A stretch of DNA of 64,000 nucleotides, taken from assembly GCA_023213395.1 (NCBI GenBank), contig CM041465.1:220417741-220481740 (forward strand), given 5' to 3'. Positions 25,010-35,927 of the stretch are shown piece by piece. The notes beneath the pieces were generated by a model. It saw only the letters and a list, made by a program, of their open reading frames with translations. It was not told the origin of the DNA and ran no database searches. The stretch is from Cycas panzhihuaensis (lineage: Eukaryota > Cycadophyta). Positions within the stretch are counted from its first letter, which is position 1, and each line of letters opens with the position of its first letter. Position numbers and translations under genes: made by a program.

Positions 25010-28000
25010 TCCTAGACCATTCATTACATTTTTTGTAATCCAAGAAAAGTCAAACACTATTTGAACTTCTCTAATAGTACTACTTTTATGAACATGTTAG
25101 TATAATTATGTTTTGTATTAACCTTCTCAAATGCCACTCCACCTACTTCCACAACTTGTCTAACAAAATAGTACTTAAGAGCAATATGCTTTATCCTATT
25201 ATGATAAGTTGGATTCTTTACTAAGTAAATGGCACTTTGACTATCACAAAATACCTTTACCTTTTCTTATTTCCTTCTAAGCTCAATCAATAGACCCTGT
25301 AACTAGATTATTTCTTTACAAGTATGTGCTGCAGTAATATATTCTACTTTTATAGTTGATAATACAATTGTGCTCTACAATTTTAACATCTAACTAACCG
25401 GACCATTTATAAGAATAAATACATAACCGGAAGTAGACCTTCTCTTATCTAAATCTCTTGTAAAGTCTAAATCAACATATCTATAAACCTGATTACCTAT
25501 ACCTACAAAGATGATGTAATAGTTAGTTGTATGCCTTAAATATCGAAGCACTGATTTCATGCTTGCCTAATGTTTCTTTCCTAGATTTGCCATAAACCTA
25601 CTAACTATATTAAGTACATGTGAAATGTCAAGTTTTGTACATACCATAGCATATATCAAACTTCCTACTACACTAGCATAAGGTATACGAGACATATATT
25701 CCTTTTCTTCTTTATTACTATGACTTATACTCGAAGAAAGTTTGAAATGGGAAGCCAATAGGATACTCACTAGTTTCACATTTGCCATACTAAATCTAGT
25801 TAGCACCTTCTCTATATATTTCTACTATGATAATCATATCTTATAATTTTTCCTACCTCTATGTATCTCCATACCTAATATTTATTTTGCAACTCATAGA
25901 TCCTTCATATCAAAAGTCCTAGCTAATTGAGTCTTTAACTTATTGATTTTTTCTATGTTCTTGCTTGCAACCAATATGTCATCAACATACAATACTAAGA
26001 TAATAAATAAGCTATTGTCTAAGAATTTAAAGTAAACACAATGATCAAACTCACTTCTTTTAAAATTATGACTCTCTATGAAGGCATCAAACTTCTTGTA
26101 CCATTGCTTGGATGATTACTTCAAGTCATATAATGATTTTTTGAGCCTATAAATAAGTATTTTCCCACCATCTTGTACAAACCCTTTTAGTTGATCTATA
26201 TAGATCTCCTCATCTAAATCTCCATGTAGAAAAGTTATTTTTATACCTAACTACTCCAACTCCAAATTAAGAGAAGCTACCAATGCTAACAAAACTTGAA
26301 TTGAAACAAGTTTGATAACTAGTGAAAAAATCTTATGAAAGTCAATACCTACTTTCTGTGTAAAACCTTTAACCACCAATTTTATCCTATATTTGTCAAC
26401 CTTTCTATTAACATCCTTTTTCCTTTTGAAAACCCACCTACAACCAATAGTCTTCCTACCATGTGGAAGTTCTACTAAGTTCCATAAATTATTTTTCTTT
26501 AAAGCATCTATCTCTTCCTACATAGCCCTCTTCCACTTTTCATTATAAATATCATCTAATGCTTCCTGATAGCATGTAGGCTCATCATCATTAGAAACCA
26601 AAGTAATAGAAATAGAAGGGTTGTACCTATCAAGTGGATAACTGACTTGTATAGATCTTTTAACACTTGGTGGAGGTGTATCCACATACTCCTATAAATC
26701 TACTGTAGATTTATCTCCAGAAAGGTATTCCTGGTCTTTTATTTCCAAAGATGGCTGGGTCTCAAGCTTGACCTATTGATGTTCAGTTTTCTACTCTTAT
26801 TTTACTTTAGCTTCTACACTATCTAATTTTAGAAAGGGAAATTCATCAAATATAATATCTCTGTTAATAGTGATTTTGTGGGCAGTAGGATCCTACAATA
26901 TGTATCCCTTCACACCATCTCTATCACCATAACCAACAAAGATATATCTCTTGGATTTTGGGTCTAACTTTAAACGTTGACTTTTATTAGTCAACGTATA
27001 AGTATTACAACCAAAAACTTTCAAATTTAAATAGTTATATGGATATCCAGTCCATACCTCTATAGGAATCTTATAGTTTATTGCAAGTGATGGTGACCTA
27101 TTTACTAAATAATAAGTTGTTTAAACAACTTCTACCCATAAGCCCTACCCTACTCCTGTATTACTCAGCATGCTTCTTACTCTTTCTAAGAGAGTCTTAT
27201 TCATATACTTAACTATGTCATTTTACTATAGATTATAATTAGTGGTCTTATGTCTTTTGATCCCAGCTTCTCTATAATAGTTCTCAAACTATAAGGAGTT
27301 GAACTCACCTCCATTGTCAGTTATTAAACATTTGATTAACCTGCCAGTACTCTTCTCAACTAGAGCCTTGAATTGCTTAAACACACTAAAAACTTTAGAT
27401 TTCCTTCTCAAAAAATAGACCCATACCTTTTGGAGTAATCATCTATAAATGTAATAAAGTACAATGATCCTCCATAAGATATTATAGGGGTTGGTCCCCA
27501 TACATATGAATATGCGTAATCCAATACACCTTTACTAGCATGACTTCCTACTTTAAACCTGAGTCTACATTGCTTTCCAAAAATACAATGTTTATAAAAA
27601 GCCAAATCTAAAAGTTGTAAGTTAGAAAGCAACTTATAGTTCATCAGCACCTTAAGTCCTCTCTCACTTATGTACCCAAGTCTCTGATGCCATAACTGAG
27701 CTGGATCTTCTACAGTCTTTGATGTTGTAGCTATATAGTTAACATATGTACTTCCCACTAAAAATGTAAAGGTTTTCTTTCTTTAAAGCTTTCATAATAA
27801 CCAGTGTGCCCTTTGATACCTTTAAGACTCCTTCATGACTTGTACTTATAACCACCACAATCTAGTTCACCTAAGGAAATCAGATTCCTTTTTAGATCAG
27901 GTACATATCTAACTTTAGTTAATGTTCTCACTATACCATCAAACATTTTAATTTTGATGCTACCAATGCCCATTGACTTATAGGAAACTTCATTTCTCAT

Positions 28001-28140
28001 AAGTACGTCACCACTATCAAGAGGTTGGTATGATGAAAACCAACTCTTATGTGGACATATATGGTGTGAAGCATCTAAATCCAATAACCAATCATAATAA
28101 TAATGGGAAACATTATAAGCAACCAAGACATCATCATTTA
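25010..28140 (-). pseudogene. pol: Copia-B pol (degenerate)
   Basis: The protease near 28058-28090 reads WLLDLDASHHI (D-L-D for the D-S-G loop). The gag-preintegrase and integrase start is at 27408-27758: LWHQRLGYISERGLKVLMN, then YSYVWGP where the first catalytic Asp is Tyr, then FITFIDDYSKR. RT covers about 26600-25950; RT C-terminus and RNase H include KEEKEYMSRIPYASVVGSL and VCTKLDISH (25567-25806). The RNase H tail VFCDSQSAIYLVKNP and NRIKHIALKYYFVRQVV is at 25090-25250 with its Asp kept. Many stops. Order and sequence fit Tork-type copia. Confidence 0.8.
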
Positions 28141-28957
28141 TACTTTGATTCGACTTTACCTGATTAGCCTCCTTGGCAAGATCTTCCTCTTTCTAGAACT
28201 CCTTCTTTTTATAGAAATCCTTCTTGAGGTGGTATGTCTTATTACAGTGCCAACATCTGAGCTTATTATTCTTTCATTTTAAATTTGACCTTGATGTGTC
28301 CTAGGAGCTTTTTCCTCTCTCAATCATTCTGCCCCTTGTTGTTATAGCTTCTAGTGTGGAGGTTTCAAGACTAGACTTCCTCTTGACTTCTTCCATCAGC
28401 AAAGCACTCATAATAGAATCATAGTCTAATTCATCTATATTGATAAAGCTGATTAAGGTAATAATATTATCCTAGGGTTCTAGTAATAAACATAATAAAG
28501 TAACGGGCTTGTCCTCATCCTCAATCGTGATATCAATACTAGCTAACTAATAAATAAGAGTATTAAAAATATTTAAATGATCAATAATTTTTGTACCTTC
28601 CTTTATTTTCAATGAGTACAACTGCCTCTTTAAGTAAATTTGATTTGTCACTAATTCGATCATGTACAAGCCTTCCAACTGGGTCTATAATCCTACTGCT
28701 ATCTGCTCCCCTATGATGTTAAATAAAACTTCATCCACCAAACATTATTGTATTATGCTAAGAGCCCTTTTATCTAGATCATCCTATTCATCATCATCCA
28801 TCCCTACAGGTTTCTTTGATTTGTATATAAGAGCTTTGTACAATACTTGTTATACCAGAACATTATACACTTTTAACTTCCACAATTTGAAGTTATTCTT
28901 ACCATTGAATTTCTCTACCTCACACTTTGCATTTACTAGTTTTATTATTTAGTATAG
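28141..28957 (-). pseudogene. gag: Copia-B gag, cut near its start by Tat-2
   Basis: From the N-terminus: AKCEVEKFNGKNNFKLWKLK (28870-28930), a typical Tork gag opening, then ALSIIQ.CLVDEVLF and LYSLKIKEGTKIIDHLN. The zinc knuckle CWHCNKTYHLKKDF near 28215-28255 has its last Cys replaced by Phe. The ATG and first codons lie on the other side of Tat-2, in 45069-45095, so Tat-2 landed within roughly the first 20 codons. Stops in the frame show it was already decaying or has decayed since. Confidence 0.75.
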
Positions 28958-31477
28958 TGAAACGCTCTCCACGGGGCAATGATCCAACGCCTAGCGGGAA
29001 GGGCATAAAACAATATGCTAAGCAGGCTAAATAGCGAGGATCATACCGCAGACGTCCGTGGGCGCCTTGAGCTGCACGGACTGCAAGGTGCCTGGTTGCT
29101 TCCAGGTAGCCGTGCAAGCGAGGCCTTCCTACCCTTCGGATGGCCGGGAAGGGAAAAGAATCTCGGCGTCGCTACTTCTCAAGGCAATGAGAAGGCAACG
29201 AGGGGCAACCAACCAAAGTGTAAAGAATACGGTAAAATGCGGCTTAGGGATACAACACAAACAAGTCTTCTATTCCTATGTTATGCAATGTAGCAAAGTA
29301 ATACGAGAAAGCAAATGCACAATAAAAGGTTGTTTTCTTCTTTTCTTTATGTTCCTTTATCTATAACAAGAATGCAAAGAAGCGTAAAAGCATAAAGAAA
29401 ATATGAAAGGCATGCGAAGAATACACCGGATCCTGCGCTCGAACGGAGCGCGGATGTCCCTCCTGGTTGCGCTCCTTTCCTCCTCCCGCGCATGCAACGC
29501 CGATCGAAGACAACGAAGGGGTGCACTTACCTCCCCAAAAGCATGCAAGGACTAAATGAAATGAAGGGAACGAAAGCAAAGCTCAACAAAAAAGGGAGAA
29601 GAAATACCATATGGGGCCGACCCAAGAACGGGTCGATCTCGCGCAATGCTTCCTCCAACGCAATCCTGCAAATAATCCCAACAAACGCCTTCCTCTCGGG
29701 AGAGAGGCTACCAAAACCGACGAGATATATGTATATATGGCGATAAAATCAACTAAGCTAGAAAAATGTAGTTAAGCACCAACATATAACGAAAATGAAA
29801 CAAGGCCGTGATAAATATGCGACCGTCAGACACCATAAAACGCACCAAATGGGATTGAGTGTAGCCTCGGGATGGCTAACTCACCCACGAGAGGTCTCCA
29901 CATGGTATAGGGAAAACAGTGCTAGCATGCGACAAGATGAGTCATGTAGTAACAAATTTCCTACACCAAGAGGGAAACTCAACCCAACTCTCTAAGGCTT
30001 CCCTAGCTCCGTTTCCTAAGAAAGCACGGGTGCTAAAGGGGGAGAGGATAAGGGACGGAACCCTTGGGGAGAAGGACGGTAATGGGGGACGGAACCCCGC
30101 CTATCTCCTTCAAATCCTCGTGAAAACCCTTTATGCCGGCTAGCTTAGGAAATGGCGAAGGAGGAAGCTAAGAGGAAGAGGATGGGTTCAAGGAAATACA
30201 AGAAAATGTGCCTAACCTAGGGCAGCACTCTAGTAAGCCACAACTACTAAGATTACTTGCATCAAATGGCTAAGAGAAACCCAAAGGAAGTGCACGCAAA
30301 AGGGGGGAAAGAATTTGCAAGCAAAATAATGAAGAAAACAAGCAAAAAAAGCACCAACAAGAGACAAAAAATACCTTCAATAGAGAAGAATAAGTGCATG
30401 TAGGTGCTTGGCCACTTAGAAGAGCAGCCCAAGCAATGTCTAAGAGGTGGTGTTGAATGTCCTTTGCAAGAGAGTAGAAGAGTAGAGCTTCATGCAAGTT
30501 GAGAGCTTAAAGATGGGTCTTTGAAGTGGTCTTTTGGTGAAGAAAACCTCTTGAAGCTTTGGGTATTTGTGGAGAGGAGTGGTGCTTGCAATGGAGCTCC
30601 GTAGGGGGCAGCAATGGCCCTGCAACTCCAGCTGGTAATGGCCCACTTCACCTCTCCCCATGCTAGAAGAAATTCTCTTGTTCACTGTTTCTTTGCTTTG
30701 TCTCTTTGTGGAGAATTTGCTCTAGAAAACTTGAAAAATGAAGTGAAGAATGATAGAATAATGAGTGAAAAAAAGGCTTTTATGCCTTGGGCATAGCAAG
30801 TGAACGTTGGGGGCTCTCGGGCGCCTCCAACCGTTCGGAGCCACACCAGCCCGCGAAAAACGTGGCCACTGTCGCGTGGTTTCTTTTTTCAAATTTTGAA
30901 CAGTCGTGGTGGCAAACTTGGCGATGCAGCTAAGTTTATCGCAGACGCACCGGTATCAATAAGAACTTTGTGGTACCGCTTAAGTTTATCACAGACAACC
31001 CGAAATTTAAAAAGAGAAAATAAGTAGCAAAACCAGTTTTGAGGCAAAAATAGAGGCTAATCATGAATGGGAACAATCGAGGGAATGCCCAAGCAAAGGG
31101 CAAGTACCCAAAATGGTGCAAAGAGCCCTAACTAAGGGTTAAACCAGCTTAGGAAGGGTTTGCAACATAAGTGGCACGTCAGAATAAGAGCAAACAGTGG
31201 CAAAAGCATCCCGAAGACCATGGAGACATCGTGAGTGGTCAGACGCCATACGGGTGTCGCATCCGCTTATGGATGCCTCACCGTGAGTCGTCATAGGCTA
31301 AGAGGTGCCGTTAGGCACATGCATTATGAACAGACAATCAAACAAATGCATGTAGGCAGGCATATGTCAAACAACCTACTGTAAATAACCTTAATCAAAC
31401 CTAGGTAAGAAAAGTAAGAAAATATACCTGAACAAACCTGCGTCGATGCGTCTCGAGTCCATTCCCAGATGGAAACA
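28958..31477 (-). repeat. Tat-2 3' LTR
   Basis: 2520 bp from TGAAACGC to GGAAACA. It matches 42569-45063 with long identical runs (for example most of 29545-29760) separated by short CG-rich clumps of difference. Small open frames on either strand are not conserved in the related Tat-3 LTR and are not called as genes. An AT island with CATATATACATATATC on the minus strand (about 29722-29740) is the best candidate TATA region for the element promoter. Confidence 0.93.
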
Positions 31478-31500
31478 TCGCCTCGGCAGAGCCTCACTGC
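31478..31500 (-). promoter_or_regulatory. Tat-2 polypurine-tract region
   Basis: Just inside the 3' LTR the minus strand reads GAGGCTCTGCCGAGGCGA. Tat-3 has the same sequence apart from one base at the same place (60103-60120). It is only partly purine, so the call rests on position and conservation. Confidence 0.5.
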
Positions 31501-31846
31501 TCGGAAGCGTAATGTGATGGCGAATGCTGACAATCAAAAATATGAGTAGCACATGCATATTTATATATAAGAGCAGCACGTGATCCAAGGGCGTAGGCAA
31601 GTGTCGTGGCGGAACGCGTGGGCAAGGGAGACGGAGACGAGGACAACGTAGGGCCGCCACGCGTGCCCAGGCATCAACCGCAAATCGGAATAAGCAAGTG
31701 AAAGGGACGCCCGCTGTCAAGCGCAACGTGAAGTGAGAGGTATCCAGCAAAGTAAAACAAGTACAGCTAACTGATAACAACTGAAAACCCTGCACGGGCC
31801 GGCCAGCAAGTCTCGTGGGCGGCTGCCTAAAAGAGGGAGGCGACGC

Positions 31847-32227
31847 CAAGGATGAGGCGGACGAGTCGGCCTCAAGATTGAGGTGCCTAGGGATATCTTG
31901 AATATCCGGCGAGAAACGAGCCAGAAGGGACCTGGCGGCAGACGCGAGGGTTCTCAGGTGAGGGCATCGCACCTAGTAAACCTGTGTGAGATGGGACACC
32001 ACGACCTGAGAATCGCAAAACAACACAATGGAACCGCGATGAAAGCGAAGAGCATCGGTAAGGGTCTCAATAACGGCCGTGTACTCGGCTTCGTTATTGG
32101 TGGCCTCGGGAAGAAAGACTCCGGAACGCAGGTAGTCGTGTCCGGAGGGGCTATGGAGAATCCATGCAGCGGTGGAGGGTCCGGGGTTGCCGCGACTTCC
32201 GCCATCGGTGAAAATAAGGAGAGACAT
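31847..32227 (-). pseudogene. Tat-2 archaeal-type RNase H (second RNase H), one internal stop
   Basis: Type I RNase H of the kind acquired by Tat retrotransposons in addition to the gypsy RNase H; it would cleave RNA in RNA/DNA hybrids during reverse transcription. From ATG at 32227: FTDGGSRGNPGP (Asp8), NNEAEYTAV (Glu48), LFCDSQVVVSHL (Asp72), and after the break HLNLEAD (Asp121), so all four D-E-D-D catalytic positions are present. Residue 85 is TAG where Tat-3 has CAG; otherwise the frame is open. It lies downstream of pol near the 3' LTR, where this domain is known in Tat elements. The true protein start is uncertain: upstream sequence is conserved with Tat-3 but not in one frame. Confidence 0.85.
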
Positions 32228-32758
32228 GACTGGATGCTAAGCTTTGGTAATAAAACACCAATAGTAATAAAAGCGACACAGAGACTCGAATAACAAACGC
32301 GAAGCGGGCCGCGAGGGGTAGGAAGACCTAGCAATGAGGCTACCCGAGAACGAGAGCAAGTCATCGTATACCGATCGGGAGTGAGCGGAAAACGGGCGCC
32401 CCGGAGTCTCCAAAAGTTGCTTCGGGAAGCAAAACATGCCCCCGGACGGGGGAGCATTTCCTTTGGGGGCCCCGGGAGCGAAAAAGGACTGCGCAGCTGA
32501 GTCCAGAGCGGCGAAACGAGCCAAACGAGTATAAACTCGGGCACGCACGGGAGCAGCGCGCAAAACGATGCGAAACGGGCCCTCCAAAAAGCGCAAACAT
32601 GAAGCGCCATAAATGCCTTCGCACGGGGAAGCAAGAAGGGCGTCCATGGAGCACAATGGGTGACAGGGCCAGAAGGGAAAGGTGACCAGCGCGACGAGAC
32701 GGTCCCAACGACTGTCACGAAGCTAAAAACGGAAGAAGTGCCCACCGGGGCCCCCGCC

Positions 32759-32767
32759 TATATAAGG
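32759..32767 (+). promoter_or_regulatory. TATA box of the antisense gene in Tat-2
   Basis: TATATAAGG inside otherwise GC-rich sequence, on the strand opposite to the element's own genes and about 650 bases before the ATG of the mobile-domain-like gene. The same nonamer is at the equivalent place in Tat-3 (61443-61451), with similar flanks (GGTCCCAACGACTG/GGTCACAACGACTG upstream). Confidence 0.65.
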
Positions 32768-33222
32768 AAAATCAATGAAAACCGGTGAAACTAGAGCCTT
32801 TTCCTTACGACACGGAGCGCTACCCGATTTCAGAGGCACGCCGAGGACGATCCGACCGTCGGATTCGAGCGAGGGGACAGTCGCCACGATCCCGGAGACG
32901 CTATGGCGACCGTCAGACCGGATCCAGTGAGTGGATCCAACGATATTCCAGCCATTTCAAAGCTTAAAGTTTATTGCTTTTTAATTAATTTTAATGCATT
33001 TTGTGCCCCTCATGGACGATTAGAGGCCTCTCGGAGTCCAAAACGGACCCGGAAAGAGGCAGGACACAGGCATTAAGCGTACTGGTCCTGGTTCTACGGG
33101 TCCACCACGTAAATTTTGATTTTCCGCCAAAACCCCTTTTTAGAGGGTTGCCGCATCACAAGAAAGATTATGGTACCGCGATCTTGGCCGCGGGATCGAA
33201 GAAACGCCGCGGGGCCCGCCCC

Positions 33223-33245
33223 AAACTTAGCGCATCGCTAAGTTT
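33223..33245 (+). promoter_or_regulatory. Conserved hairpin in the leader of the antisense gene (Tat-2)
   Basis: AAACTTAGCG, loop CAT, CGCTAAGTTT: a perfect 10-bp stem with a 3-base loop. Tat-3 has the same hairpin at 61944-61967 with a 4-base loop and one G-T pair. It lies between the TATA box and the ATG. Confidence 0.65.
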
Positions 33246-33419
33246 AGGCGATGACGCGTAAAGTCGAAAATAAAGAACGGGGGCCCCCAAAAAAGCTCCC
33301 AAACTCAAAAAAAATAATTGGGAGACAACTAGGAGCCTAGGTGACCGCTAGGAGACTAACTTCGGCTGATTTTCACCGTTGCGGCGATTACCACGGTGGA
33401 TAACCGCGAGAATGTCGGC

Positions 33420-34985
33420 ATGCCCATCTTGAGTTGGATGGAGATGTCGACCGAGGAGGATAGGGCAGTCCTGAAGAGATGCGGCCTGTACAAGGCCCTG
33501 AAGACCCCCCAGTTCGCATCGGATCAGAGACTCCTAGTGGACATAGTGTCGCACTGGGACAGGAGGAGGCACGTATTCCACTTACCACAGATTGGAGATG
33601 TCACCATTACTCTAGAGGACGTCAGACGGATCCTGGGGGTGCCGGCGACCGGGAGACCCGTGAGGCTGAGGACGCTGCCAAGACCGAGGCAAGACACGAG
33701 GCGCCTGGTTCCTCACGGGAGCCGGATGGCGTGAGGGGAGCTCCCTCCGCATACCCTTCGGCTGGATTCCCATGAGGAAACTTATTTTACTATGCATTCA
33801 TTAGGATCTCCCTAATGGAACTCTGAGAGAGATCCCGGAGGATGGGTGGACGCAGACGTGGTGTGAGGCGAGAGGATGGGTTGGGCGCCTCTAGTTGCGG
33901 CGAACCGCGTCGCACAACTAGACGCTATCAGGAGGTCGGGCAAAGGAGGACTCTCATACAGACGCTGTCTTCGGTTTTTCGATCATTTTGCAGCGGCACC
34001 AGCAGGGGACCGCCCCCATAGCGAGGTGGGCCCGATGGTCCACAGTGTGACGAGGTTTAGAGGGATGAGGATCGCCTCATGTCCGCCGGTCGGCCGACGC
34101 GACATCACTCGACCTCCTCACCCCGGACTACGTGGCGCATCCATACAGGCGGTGAGGTGGGCGGCGATGACCTACAGGAGGAGGAGCACCCATCGAGGAC
34201 AGCGGCGACGGGGATGATGACTAGCGATGATGGGGAGATGGGCCGCCCATCACGATCTGCATGGGACGCAGCAGGCCATCCGGAGGCTGCAGGAGGGGCA
34301 GCCCATCAGAGTGCGGAGACGAGCGGTGGCAAGGGGACCGAGGCTGTGCTCCGGATCGTGAGGAGCTCCGGGAGGCGAGGGTCGAGCCCCTCGCTAGAGA
34401 TGAGGCAGAGGGAGGACGTGCACGAGGATGAGGCACTGCGGTGGCGGGGAGTCAGGAGAGTAGGATGTCGCCCAGTAGGGACCGGCCACAGCAGGTGAGA
34501 CCTAACCGCTTCCTTAGTCGTTTGACATCTAGACAGAGCTTTGATTTCGTTTTCTTATACGCATTGAGGGTACACACTGACACATGGCATGTTGCATCAA
34601 GGTGTAGCGAGGCTGAGAGGCTAGTCATGCGGTGAGAGAGTTGTTCCCTCAGGTCTACGCAGAGGGGCAACCGCCCATCCAGGCAGAAGATGCGCCTAGA
34701 TCGACAGGAGCCTATATGCGGCTGTCAGCCACCGGTGAGAGTATGAGACATCTGGGTTGTAGAGACCCAGGAGCACATGGCATTCGGCAACAGCGAGAGC
34801 TCGACGCGACTGTGGGCGAGCGAGATGAGCTACGAGGACGAGCCAGGCGGGCGAGGGGACACAGGATCAAGACTCGCCTCGCGGTCCTAGAGGAGCACCC
34901 AAGGCGTCGGAGGATAGGGCGAGAGTCGCCGAGGAGGGACTCCGAGGCGAGAGGGACCGCATCCAGTCCGCTACGACTAGGCGGT
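33420..34985 (+). pseudogene. Plant-mobile-domain-like gene, antisense within Tat-2
   Basis: Plant mobile domain (PMD, aminotransferase-like) proteins occur both as host factors (MAIN/MAIL1 type) and in transposons. From ATG at 33420 the frame gives MPILSWMEM, EEDRAVLKRCGLYKALKTP, then DIVSHWDRRRHVFHLPQIGD and TITLEDVRRILGVP.TGRPV, the core PMD signature. The frame breaks at 33732 and continues in other frames: RVAQLDAIRRSGKGGLSYR (33906-33962), FDHFAAAPAG, ATSLDLLTPDYVAHPYR (34100-34150), an acidic/Arg-rich linker, a 107-nt intron (34495-34601), then ELFPQVYAEGQPPIQAED and an Arg/Glu-rich coiled-coil-like tail. Tat-3 carries the same gene. Frameshifts make this copy non-functional as written. 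Confidence 0.75.
34495..34601 (+). other. Intron of the Tat-2 antisense gene
   Basis: 107 nt from CAG|GTGAGA to CATCAAG, T-rich (GATTTCGTTTTCTTATACG) inside a GC-rich gene. Tat-3 has a 101-nt intron with GTGAGAG...TTGGCAG in the same place (63319-63419), and the sequence GACACATGGC.TGTTGCAT is shared just before the acceptor. Protein similarity between the two copies resumes after the acceptor. Confidence 0.65.
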
Positions 34986-34989
34986 GGCA

Positions 34990-35750
34990 CGGATGGTCTC
35001 GAGGTCGAGCCGAGCCGACACACACACACACGGGCCACGACCTCGGGACGAGGAGAGCGAGGCAGCTCCTGAGGCCAGGAGGAGCCTCGCAGGATGTGGT
35101 CCCAGGCGAGGATCACATGCACGGGACGGAACCCCGGGATCGTGATGATGCAGAGTGTGGGTATGCACATGTATAGATTTTGACGGGAAAGCGCAGGCCT
35201 CCAGGGGGGTCATATGTGGGCTCACATGATTGTACCCCCCCTGCAAGGATCCCGGCTTCCCACATATACGACGTACTATGACACCTTTTTTTTTTATATA
35301 TACACATATACATGGGGGAGTTGGAACCCCATTTTGACATGAAATGGTGTGTATCATGTATGATAGAGGTAGCATGTATGATTTATTTTGTAAATAAACG
35401 ATTTTTGTATGTTTGCAAATGTTTATATGTTGTAGATACTTGTTGTAAATATTTTGTCATAATATGCATGTGTTTCCTTCCATGTATGGCCACACGTCTA
35501 ATAGGAGCACACACAACCACCGTAAACAGAGGTGATCGAGAGGCGTGAGGTTAGAAGATAGGGCGGCATGCACGTCCACAGGGGAGCATAGCGAAATATG
35601 CGAAGGAAACCACAAGCACGGGAGGGGGAGTAACGATACTCCCTAGCATCGTCCTAGTTGGAGGATGCCCAAGTAGGAGGACAAAGGTCCCCAAGAGCAT
35701 ACGGGAATGCGGGTCCCGCGGGAGGAACCATAAGCAAAACCGAAGAGAAA
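34990..35750. other. Spacer between the antisense gene and Tat-2 pol
   Basis: No gene recognised. It contains a short CA repeat (about 35018-35032), an inverted repeat pairing CATATGTGGG (35212) with CCCACATATA (35259), a T10 run followed by ATATATACACATATACATG (35286-35312), and AT-rich sequence to 35500. The T/AT-rich stretch could serve as the 3' end of the plus-strand gene. Confidence 0.4.
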
Positions 35751-35751
35751 T

Positions 35752-35916
35752 CCACCTCAAACTGCCATCCCACCCACAGTTGGGGAGAATGGAGACAGTT
35801 CAAAATGGTAGTTTAAGCTCGTTTCGGAGCAAGGATCCATCTTAAATTGCCATTCAACCCATGGTTGGGAAGAATGAGAACAATTTGAGATGGTAGTTTA
35901 GGCTCGTTTCGGAGCA
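35752..35916. repeat. Two tandem 85-bp units behind Tat-2 pol
   Basis: Units start at 35752 and 35837 and share CCA.CT.AAA.TGCCATYC near the start and TGGTAGTTTARGCTCGTTTC at the end. Each has an internal inverted pair (AAACTGCCAT against ATGGTAGTTT). They lie 12 bp beyond the pol stop (35928) on the element strand. Confidence 0.8.
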
Positions 35917-35927
35917 CGGTGAGGAAA

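Noticed and set aside
29015-29366. Overlapping frames of about 90-100 codons in the Tat-2 LTR
   Set aside because: Frames differ between the two LTR copies because of indels, and nothing similar is seen in Tat-3.
31391-31972. 193-codon minus-strand frame running into the LTR
   Set aside because: Its first 40 residues are the end of the second RNase H after the TAG; the rest is not conserved in Tat-3 and reads into the LTR.
31954-32745. 263-codon open frame on the minus strand
   Set aside because: It overlaps the archaeal-type RNase H in another frame. Tat-3 conserves the nucleotides here but not this frame. Typical chance frame in GC-rich DNA.
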